This document shows positions 1 to 4,911 of a stretch of 6,950 nucleotides of DNA, piece after piece. The DNA lies in assembly GCA_030612185.1 (NCBI GenBank), contig JAUWOI010000237.1:1-6950 (forward strand), written 5' to 3'. Each line of letters starts with the position of its first letter. The first letter of the stretch is position 1. A program made the translations under genes and the position numbers. The notes under the pieces are model-generated. The model was not told the origin of the DNA and searched no databases. It saw only the letters and a list, made by a program, of their open reading frames with translations. Source of the DNA: Anaerolineae bacterium. GTDB taxonomy: Bacteria; Chloroflexota; Anaerolineae; B4-G1.

Positions 1-135
1 TGTAACAGGCGCATGTACGCCTGGCCCGTGCTGGTGCGTAAGGTGATGCGAACCTTCCGTGAGACCCGGAACCCAACGGCGACGATGTTCGCCTGGCAGT
101 CGAACATCAACTACCGCAACGTGGCCTTCGCATAG
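1..135 (+). CDS. C-terminal fragment of an unidentified protein
   Basis: Frame 1 is open from the window edge to a TAG at 133-135 and gives 44 residues, ending ...SNINYRNVAFA. The fragment is basic and aromatic-rich (RRMYAWP near its start, NP in the middle). This is loosely reminiscent of the tails of B12-binding radical SAM proteins, but too little is present for assignment. It lies upstream of, and co-directional with, the SOS-type promoter at 171-199. That promoter has its own full -35/-10, so this gene is probably not part of the downstream operon. No clear intrinsic terminator is visible between its stop and the promoter. That it is a real gene end is supported by the uninterrupted frame and by the promoter starting only 35 bp after the stop. 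Confidence 0.5.
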   Translation, partial: CNRRMYAWPVLVRKVMRTFRETRNPTATMFAWQSNINYRNVAFA

Positions 136-170
136 CAGCCGGGTCTGACAGTTCTCCCCTCCACCGTCGC

Positions 171-199
171 TTGACAATCCGAACATTTGTTCGTATAAT
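171..199 (+). promoter_or_regulatory. Consensus sigma-70/sigma-A type promoter
   Basis: TTGACA at 171-176 and TATAAT at 194-199 are separated by exactly 17 bp. Both hexamers are perfect matches to the housekeeping consensus. Transcription would be expected to begin around 205-207. A promoter this strong would be expected to need repression, and the spacer contains a LexA-type operator (180-193). Confidence 0.92.
180..193 (+). promoter_or_regulatory. LexA (SOS) box overlapping the promoter spacer
   Basis: CGAACATTTGTTCG is a perfect CGAAC-N4-GTTCG inverted repeat. It matches the Gram-positive type LexA/DinR operator (GAAC-N4-GTTC core). It sits between -35 and -10 and abuts the -10, so a bound repressor would block RNA polymerase. 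The site predicts that the following two genes are repressed by LexA and induced by DNA damage. I saw no second GAAC-N4-GTTC site elsewhere in the window. Confidence 0.88.
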
Positions 200-205
200 A
201 TAAGT

Positions 206-210
206 GGAGG
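206..210 (+). promoter_or_regulatory. Ribosome binding site for the radical SAM gene
   Basis: GGAGG lies 5 nt before the GTG at 216. It favours 216 over the in-frame GTG at 204. The 204 codon would lie only 5 nt after the -10 hexamer, at or before the predicted transcription start. The resulting leader is very short, about 10 nt, with the Shine-Dalgarno sequence nearly at the 5' end of the mRNA. Confidence 0.65.
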
Positions 211-215
211 CTGCA

Positions 216-1355
216 GTGGATTCACTGGAGAAACTCAAACTGCTGGGACCGCCTACCTGCTTCGAGCCGGCCGAGGAGGTCGGCGCGGCTGGGCGGCGCT
301 CTCCACCCCCGCGCGATGACCTCTCCGGCTGCGTCCACAACGCTGTGATGCCCGGTGGTAAACGCATCGCGCTGCTCAAGACGCTGCTCACCTCCGCCTG
401 CGAGCGGGACTGCCGCTATTGTGCCTTCCGGCAGGGACGTGACTTCCGTCGCGTCAGTTTCTCACCCGACGAACTGGCCCGCCTCTTCATGCAACTGCAC
501 CGGAAGAACGTTGCTGAGGGCATCTTCCTCAGTTCCGGCGTCGCTGGCAGTGGTCCCCGCACCGAAGACCGTCTCATCGCCACGGCCGAACTCCTGCGCC
601 AGCGCTACGGCTTCCGGGGTTACATCCACCTCAAGATCATGCCCGGCGCGGAGCGTGAGCAGGTGCTGGCGGCGATGCGCCTGGCCGACCGGGTCTCGGT
701 CAACCTGGAGGCTCCCAACTCCGAGCGTCTGGCCCGCCTGGCCCCGCGCAAGGTCTTCGCCGAGGAACTGTTGCAGCGACTACGTTGGGTCGAGGAGATC
801 CGGCGGGAGATGCCCGGGCGCTGGCCCAGTTCCACCACCCAGTTCGTCGTCGGCGCGGTTGATGAGAGCGACGTGGAACTCCTGACCACGACCGAGTTCC
901 TCCACCGGCAGGTTGGCCTGGCGCGGGCCTACTTTATGGCGTTCACGCCGGTGCCCGATACACCCTTGGAAGCTCACCCCCCCACGCCTCCTCTGCGCGA
1001 GCACCGGCTCTACCAGTCATCCTTTCTCCTGCGTGACTATGGCTTCACCGTCGAGGAACTCCCCTTCGACGGTGGTGGTTACCTGCCGCTGGGAAGCGAC
1101 CCTAAACTGGCCTGGGCGCGCCACCACCTGGCTCACGCCCCCATTGAGTTGAACACCGCCGACCGGCGTGGCCTACTGCGTGTGCCGGGCATCGGCCCCA
1201 AAGGGGCCGAGAAACTGCTGCGCGCCCGTCGCCAGGGCACTCTGCGTGACCTGACCGACCTGCGCAAATTGGGGATCGTCGCCCGGCGGGCTGCCCCCTT
1301 TATCCTGCTTGATGGCCGCCGGCAGCCCTACCAACTCCCGCTGTGGCCGATTTGA
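216..1355 (+). CDS. Radical SAM protein with C-terminal helix-hairpin-helix (COG4277/TIGR03916-like putative DNA modification/repair protein)
   Basis: This 379-residue protein starts at GTG 216, chosen from the GGAGG at 206-210 and the promoter position. Residues 62-69 carry the radical SAM cluster motif C-x3-C-x2-C (CERDCRYC; Cys62, 66, 69), which should bind a [4Fe-4S] cluster and SAM. The stretches GIFLSSGV, GYIHLKIMPGA and DRVSVNLEAP are typical of the family annotated as putative DNA modification/repair radical SAM protein. The C-terminus (about 310-339: IELNTADRRGLLRVPGIGPK and following) is a helix-hairpin-helix with the GIG hairpin at 325-327, a sequence-independent DNA-binding module. 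Length is close to the roughly 400 residues I recall for the family. The reaction is unknown; a cytoplasmic role on DNA is inferred. It is the first gene of a LexA-controlled operon and is followed after 14 bp by an AlkZ-related gene. In many bacteria this family is instead paired with a TIGR03915-type DNA metabolism protein, which is absent here. Confidence 0.88.
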   Translation: MDSLEKLKLLGPPTCFEPAEEVGAAGRRSPPPRDDLSGCVHNAVMPGGKRIALLKTLLTSACERDCRYCAFRQGRDFRRVSFSPDELARLFMQLHRKNVAEGIFLSSGVAGSGPRTEDRLIATAELLRQRYGFRGYIHLKIMPGAEREQVLAAMRLADRVSVNLEAPNSERLARLAPRKVFAEELLQRLRWVEEIRREMPGRWPSSTTQFVVGAVDESDVELLTTTEFLHRQVGLARAYFMAFTPVPDTPLEAHPPTPPLREHRLYQSSFLLRDYGFTVEELPFDGGGYLPLGSDPKLAWARHHLAHAPIELNTADRRGLLRVPGIGPKGAEKLLRARRQGTLRDLTDLRKLGIVARRAAPFILLDGRRQPYQLPLWPI

Positions 1356-1357
1356 TC

Positions 1358-1363
1358 AGGAAG
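1358..1363 (+). promoter_or_regulatory. Ribosome binding site that decides the start of the AlkZ-related gene
   Basis: AGGAAG lies 6 nt before the GTG at 1370. The longer alternative, GTG at 1343, overlaps the previous gene and has only pyrimidine-rich sequence in front of it. The 1370 start is therefore preferred. Confidence 0.6.
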
Positions 1364-1369
1364 CCCCTC

Positions 1370-2275
1370 GTGACTACTCTCACCCTTGACGAGATTGAGC
1401 GCCAGCGCGAATTCAACTACCGCCGCACCCCCGAGCGGCGGGTCCGCACCCTTGAGGAAGCCCGCGCCTTCATTGGGGAAGTTGGTTTCTGCCACTTCTG
1501 GCCCATCAAAGGAATTGAACTACCCAACCTGTTCCACGCTATCGCCGGACGCGTGCGGCCTGTGCCGATGGAGCATGACGACCCCGACATCAGCAAGTGC
1601 TGGGGCTGGAAGGACCACGCGCTGGACAAAAAGTGGTGGTACTACGGCAAATTGCTCAGGCGGCGGGCGACGCTCGTCTCCCTGGCCGAATTGCCGTACT
1701 TCTACGCCCTCAGCGAGAACTACGGCTCCCTCGACGATTACCTCCAGGAGTACGCTGACGGGTTAGTGACCGCCGAGGCGAAGGCGATCTACGAGGCGTT
1801 GCTGGAGCATGGCCCGTTGGACACGATCCGGCTGCGACGGGAGGCACGCATGAGCGCGCAGAGCGCCAAGAGCCGCTTCGACCGGGCGCTGGTGGAGTTG
1901 CAGGTGGGGCTGAAAGTACTCCCCATCGGCGTGGCTGAGGCCGGGGCCTGGCGGTACGCTTTCCTCTACGAACTGTTGCCCCGCTGGTTCCCAGACATCC
2001 CAGAGCAAGCGCGCCAGATCAACCGCGCTGAGGCGCGGCGGGTGCTGGTGTTGCGCTACCTCGACAACGTAGTCGCTGCAGACCGCAAGATGATCGGTAA
2101 GATGTTCCACGTTCTAAAGTGGACGCCAGCCGAACTGGATCGCACGATAGATGTGCTTCTCCAGAAGGACGAGGTTTGGGAGATGCAAGCCGAGGGGATG
2201 AAGGGCCTTCAATTGGTTTCAACCCGCGCAATGAGGCGCGACCTAAATGCGCTCAATGGAGAGGCTAGGGTGTGA
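1370..2275 (+). CDS. AlkZ-related winged-helix protein (HTH_42/YcaQ-AlkZ DNA glycosylase superfamily)
   Basis: This is a 301-residue protein starting at GTG 1370. Recognisable blocks are GFCHFWPIKGIELPNL (about 39-54), EHDDPDISKCWGWKD (about 68-82), WWYYGKLLRRRATLVSL (about 89-105) and ELPYFYALSENYGSLDDYL (about 107-125). A winged-helix-like segment follows (about 140-181, AKAIYEALLEHGPL then SAKSRFDRALVELQ). This pattern is what I recall for proteins named AlkZ-related, distant members of the family of AlkZ and YcaQ. Those excise bulky alkyl adducts and unhook interstrand crosslinks. The catalytic Q-x-Q or Q-x-D pair of AlkZ/YcaQ is not evident: the corresponding early block reads FCHFW. Glycosylase activity therefore cannot be assumed. 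The stop of the radical SAM gene is 14 bp upstream, so the two are almost certainly co-transcribed from the LexA-controlled promoter, which supports a DNA repair role. Family assignment rests on recognition, not on a search. Confidence 0.72.
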   Translation: MTTLTLDEIERQREFNYRRTPERRVRTLEEARAFIGEVGFCHFWPIKGIELPNLFHAIAGRVRPVPMEHDDPDISKCWGWKDHALDKKWWYYGKLLRRRATLVSLAELPYFYALSENYGSLDDYLQEYADGLVTAEAKAIYEALLEHGPLDTIRLRREARMSAQSAKSRFDRALVELQVGLKVLPIGVAEAGAWRYAFLYELLPRWFPDIPEQARQINRAEARRVLVLRYLDNVVAADRKMIGKMFHVLKWTPAELDRTIDVLLQKDEVWEMQAEGMKGLQLVSTRAMRRDLNALNGEARV

Positions 2276-2336
2276 CATGTTTTCATGAAATAGAAGGAAT
2301 GCCTTGCGAGCCTGGGTCTTGACCCGTGCAACGACA

Positions 2337-3410
2337 TTATCGGCTGCGCAGCGCTCCCGTCGGGCAGACCGTGGCACACAGACCGCACGAGCGGCACAGA
2401 CTCTGTTCCAGCAGCATGTCTCCTCGAGGTATAAGAGTGCGGGCTCCGTAGGCGCACACGGTGACACACCGGCTGCACTGGGTGCATGCATCTGCATCGA
2501 AGGTGAAGGCTAGCGGGGTGTCAGACGTAGGCCCCCGGAGGTGGGGCAAGGCCAGGCCGTGCAGGTCGTCCAGGCCAGCATAGCCGTGTTCCTCCAGCCA
2601 GCGCTCCAGCCGGGCTAGTGTCTTGCCAAACCAGTCCAGCCCCTGGAGGAGCGGCGCGGTGTGGACGCCCACTGCCGTTGCACCGGCCATCACCATCTCC
2701 CCTCCGTCCTCCGCTCGTCCTACCCCGCCGGTGCCCACCACCGGCACGTCCTGGCGCAGACAGATTTCGGCCTCTGCGCGGAGAGAGATAGGGAGAATGG
2801 GCTGACCGGAGAGCCAGGCAAAGGAGCCCAACAGCGGCCGCCCTGTCTCCACGTCAACCCGCAGCGTCGGGCCGATGGAATCAATGGCCGTGAGACCGTC
2901 GGCCCCGGCCTGCAAGGCTTGCCCCACCACGTCCGTCAGGTCGGGCCAGTTGGCGCTGACCTTGACCAGCACAGGGATGGTGACGGCCCGCCTCGCCACC
3001 GCCACCATCGGCGCGGCATCCTCCGGCCGGTAGGAGACCAGTTCCAGCATATCGGCCCCTGCCTCCGCCAGCGGCCCGGCCAGTTGCGCCACCTCGGCGG
3101 GGGTGTGGCCGGTGCTGGCGATGAGTACCCCCTCTTGGCCGGCCAGCGAAGGTAATTCTTGCTTGATCCACTGCTCCGCCGATAGATCAGACCAGCCCTC
3201 GGTGTTGAGTAGGCTCCCCAGCCCCGCCGTGGCGATGTGAGGCACGGGGTTGACTGTGGGCTCGGGGCGGATGGTCTTGGTGACCACCGCTGCCGCCCCT
3301 GCAGCGAAGGCTGTCCGAATGGCCTCCGCGTTCCAGGAGAGCGGGCCGGAGGCCAGGATGAGAGGATTCTTCAGTTTAAGGCCGCACAGGGTAACGGGCA
3401 GATCAGCCAT
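2337..3410 (-). CDS. Dihydroorotate/dihydropyrimidine dehydrogenase-like flavoprotein with C-terminal 2x[4Fe-4S] ferredoxin domain (PreA-like)
   Basis: This 357-residue protein starts at ATG 3410, with GAGGAAGT (3421-3414) as Shine-Dalgarno. Residues 1 to about 290 form a DHOD-type TIM barrel that should bind FMN: LKLKNPLILASGP (11-23), VTKT with Lys45, VLVKVSAN with Lys150, VVGTGGV (224-230). Residues 305-357 are a bacterial-type ferredoxin domain with two C-x2-C-x2-C-x3-C sets (Cys309/312/315/319 and 339/342/345/349). The architecture resembles PreA, the Fe-S flavin subunit of dihydropyrimidine dehydrogenase (about 410 residues), but is shorter. The catalytic loop is unusual: where PreA/DPD have N-x-S-C-P, this protein has LVSYRPED (124-131), and the later T-N-T segment reads AIDS. 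The substrate is thus probably not uracil or dihydroorotate. It is the last gene of a three-gene operon. No NAD(P)H-binding PreT-like partner is in the window, so ferredoxin or another carrier may exchange electrons with it. Confidence 0.85.
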   Translation of the reverse strand: MADLPVTLCGLKLKNPLILASGPLSWNAEAIRTAFAAGAAAVVTKTIRPEPTVNPVPHIATAGLGSLLNTEGWSDLSAEQWIKQELPSLAGQEGVLIASTGHTPAEVAQLAGPLAEAGADMLELVSYRPEDAAPMVAVARRAVTIPVLVKVSANWPDLTDVVGQALQAGADGLTAIDSIGPTLRVDVETGRPLLGSFAWLSGQPILPISLRAEAEICLRQDVPVVGTGGVGRAEDGGEMVMAGATAVGVHTAPLLQGLDWFGKTLARLERWLEEHGYAGLDDLHGLALPHLRGPTSDTPLAFTFDADACTQCSRCVTVCAYGARTLIPRGDMLLEQSLCRSCGLCATVCPTGALRSR

Positions 3411-3437
3411 GGCACTTCCTCGATGCGGAAATCGGGC

Positions 3438-3471
3438 AGAAACCAGGTTTTTTCTGAAAAACCTGGTTTCT
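3438..3471. repeat. Palindromic intercistronic repeat (15-bp stem, 4-nt loop)
   Basis: AGAAACCAGGTTTTT (3438-3452) and AAAAACCTGGTTTCT (3457-3471) are perfect reverse complements around TCTG. The element is AT-rich against GC-rich surroundings and lies 5 bp beyond the stop of the amidohydrolase gene, before the PreA-like gene. It looks like a copy of a dispersed palindromic repeat. It lacks a U-run on the 3' side in the direction of transcription, so it is not a standard intrinsic terminator. It could act as an mRNA-stabilising or attenuating hairpin between the two genes. Confidence 0.85.
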
Positions 3472-3476
3472 TGAAA

Positions 3477-4844
3477 CTATGTCTGCCAAAGACGGGCCGC
3501 CGCTTTGGCCACCCGCGCTCGCACTGCCTCTTCGTCCACGCCGACGACTTGCCCATCGCGCAATAGCCACTGTCCGGCGCACATCACGCCGCGCAGGTGC
3601 CGAGGATTGCGCCAGAGGAGCAACTGGTCGGCCAGGTTATGGGGGGCCAGAGGTGTGGGCAGATCGGCGGCGACCAGCAATAGGTCGGCCTGGTGACCGG
3701 TGGCCAATGTGCCCAGGTCGTCAAAGCCCAGCGCCCGTGCGCCGTTCTGCGTCGCCATTGTCCAGACGGCGCCAGCAGGCATCGCGCTGGGGTCGCGCAG
3801 CCGGGCTTTGGGCATGAGCGCCGCCGCCCGCATCACCTCGAAGAAGTTGTTGACGTAGCCGTCGCTGCCCAGGGCGACGTTGATCCCGGCCTCCAGCATC
3901 TCCGGCACCGGGGCGAAGCCGCCACCCACCTCGCAGTTGGAGAGCGGTTGGTGGGAGACGTGCACCCCACGCTGGGCCAGGACAGCGATCTCCTCGGCGT
4001 CCACCTGCACGCACTGGGAGGCCAACACGCCCTCGCCCAAGACGTCCAACCGGTCGTAGTAGACCACGGGGAGCACGCCGAAGTGAGACAGGCAGTACTC
4101 TGGCTCGTAGGTTCCCTCGGAAAGATGCATATGCACCTTCGCGCCGTGTTCGTTAGCCAGATCGCAGGCTCGGCGGATGAAGCCAGCGGAGCAAGTGAAG
4201 GTGGTATGGAAGCACATCATCCCGGAGACCAAATCGCCCTGCACCCGGCAACTGTCTATGAAGTCGGCATTCTCGCGCAGGCCCAACTCGCCATTCTCCG
4301 CGCTCACTCGTTCGGTCGCTTCGAAGGAGAGCACCCCACGCAGCCCCCGGCGGCGCACCACCCTGGCCTCCACCTCCAGAGCGCCGGGGACGGTGTCCTG
4401 AGCCTGTCGAAGGGCGGTGTCCTGAGCCTGCCGAAGGAGGGCGTAGGGGGCCTCCAGGCAGTCGTAAAAGGTGGTAACGCCTGAGCGGATCATCTCCAGG
4501 CAGGCCCAGTCGGTCGCGGCGGCGATGAGTTCGTGCGTCAGCCTATCCTCGACCCGAGGCCACCAGAAATCCTCCAGGAAGGGCCAGAATCCGGCCGGGG
4601 CCTCTTCCAGTGGGATGCCATGGGCCAGCACGCCGTACATGTGGTGGTGGGCATTGACGAAGGCGGGCGTGATGATACAATCGGTGGCCTCCACGACGGC
4701 GGCGGCGGGGAAGCGGGTGCGCAGGTCGGCGTGGGGGCCTATGGCAGCCACGCGGTTGCCTTCCACTGCTACTCCCCAGTTGGGTTGGGGCGGCTGCGTC
4801 GTGTTGGCCCAGAGCATCTGTCCCAAGATCAAGGTTACAGACAT
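3477..4844 (-). CDS. SsnA-like amidohydrolase (metal-dependent aminohydrolase, atrazine chlorohydrolase/guanine deaminase superfamily)
   Basis: This 455-residue cytoplasmic protein starts at ATG 4844, with a strong AGGAGG (4858-4853) 9 nt upstream. Metal ligands expected for the superfamily are present: H66-x-H68 in FVNAHHHMYG, His240 with acid/base Glu243 in HMHLSEG, and Asp328 in ALGSDGYVNNFFE. The overall pattern, including SHQPLSNCEVGGG (297-309) and APVPEMLEAGINVALGSDG, is that of SsnA-type aminohydrolases. These hydrolyse or deaminate N-heterocycles and occur in anaerobic purine and pyrimidine-like catabolic clusters. The normally conserved A-H-C-V-H segment reads SQCVQ (276-280), replacing both histidines with glutamine. 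Residues 137-152 are two 8-residue repeats (LRQAQDTA, LRQAQDTV) encoded by a dispersed DNA repeat; the frame stays open. It is the middle gene of the operon, 44 bp after the oxidoreductase and 66 bp before the PreA-like gene. The substrate is unknown. Confidence 0.87.
   Translation of the reverse strand: MSVTLILGQMLWANTTQPPQPNWGVAVEGNRVAAIGPHADLRTRFPAAAVVEATDCIITPAFVNAHHHMYGVLAHGIPLEEAPAGFWPFLEDFWWPRVEDRLTHELIAAATDWACLEMIRSGVTTFYDCLEAPYALLRQAQDTALRQAQDTVPGALEVEARVVRRRGLRGVLSFEATERVSAENGELGLRENADFIDSCRVQGDLVSGMMCFHTTFTCSAGFIRRACDLANEHGAKVHMHLSEGTYEPEYCLSHFGVLPVVYYDRLDVLGEGVLASQCVQVDAEEIAVLAQRGVHVSHQPLSNCEVGGGFAPVPEMLEAGINVALGSDGYVNNFFEVMRAAALMPKARLRDPSAMPAGAVWTMATQNGARALGFDDLGTLATGHQADLLLVAADLPTPLAPHNLADQLLLWRNPRHLRGVMCAGQWLLRDGQVVGVDEEAVRARVAKAAARLWQT
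4391..4438. repeat. Tandem pair of a 24-bp dispersed repeat inside the amidohydrolase gene
   Basis: Two adjacent 24-bp units (4391-4414 and 4415-4438) match at 22 of 24 positions. Each contains the core CCTGAGCCTGYCGAAGG. I recognise this core as a repeat scattered through many bacterial and metagenome-derived genomes, usually between genes. On the coding (-) strand each unit is translated as an eight-residue LRQAQDT-type repeat. Because the unit length is a multiple of three, the host gene stays in frame. Confidence 0.85.
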
Positions 4845-4869
4845 CGCTGCTCCCTCCTGCTCCCTAGTA

Positions 4870-4911
4870 TCTAATCTCTAATCTCTAATCACCAATCACC
4901 AATCTCCAATC
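4870..4911. repeat. Heptanucleotide tandem repeat (six units) at the aldehyde oxidoreductase/amidohydrolase junction
   Basis: Six 7-bp units run without interruption. Read on the + strand they are TCTAATC three times, ACCAATC twice and TCCAATC once; on the - strand this is GATTRGW. The array resembles the short tandemly repeated heptamers of cyanobacteria and Chloroflexota. It overlaps the 3' end of the oxidoreductase gene and ends 25 bp before the amidohydrolase start. Confidence 0.93.

Noticed and set aside
204..215. Upstream GTG as start of the radical SAM gene
   Set aside because: It lies only 5 nt after the -10 hexamer and has no Shine-Dalgarno; GTG 216 has GGAGG at good spacing.
1343..1369. 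Upstream GTG as start of the AlkZ-related gene
   Set aside because: It has no ribosome binding site and overlaps the previous gene; GTG 1370 is preceded by AGGAAG and begins where family similarity begins.
2276..2336. Possible bidirectional terminator between the convergent operons
   Set aside because: Only a 4-bp GGGT/ACCC stem with a CTTG loop (2314-2325) is visible, with no T-run on either side. It is too weak to annotate.
3693..4484. Long + strand open frame of 263 codons opposite the amidohydrolase gene
   Set aside because: It is an antisense shadow of a GC-rich gene. Its protein is low-complexity, without recognisable motifs, and the repeat reads as LSLSKG there. The - strand product has full catalytic motifs.
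4870..4911. CRISPR-like array
   Set aside because: The units are contiguous 7-bp repeats without spacers.
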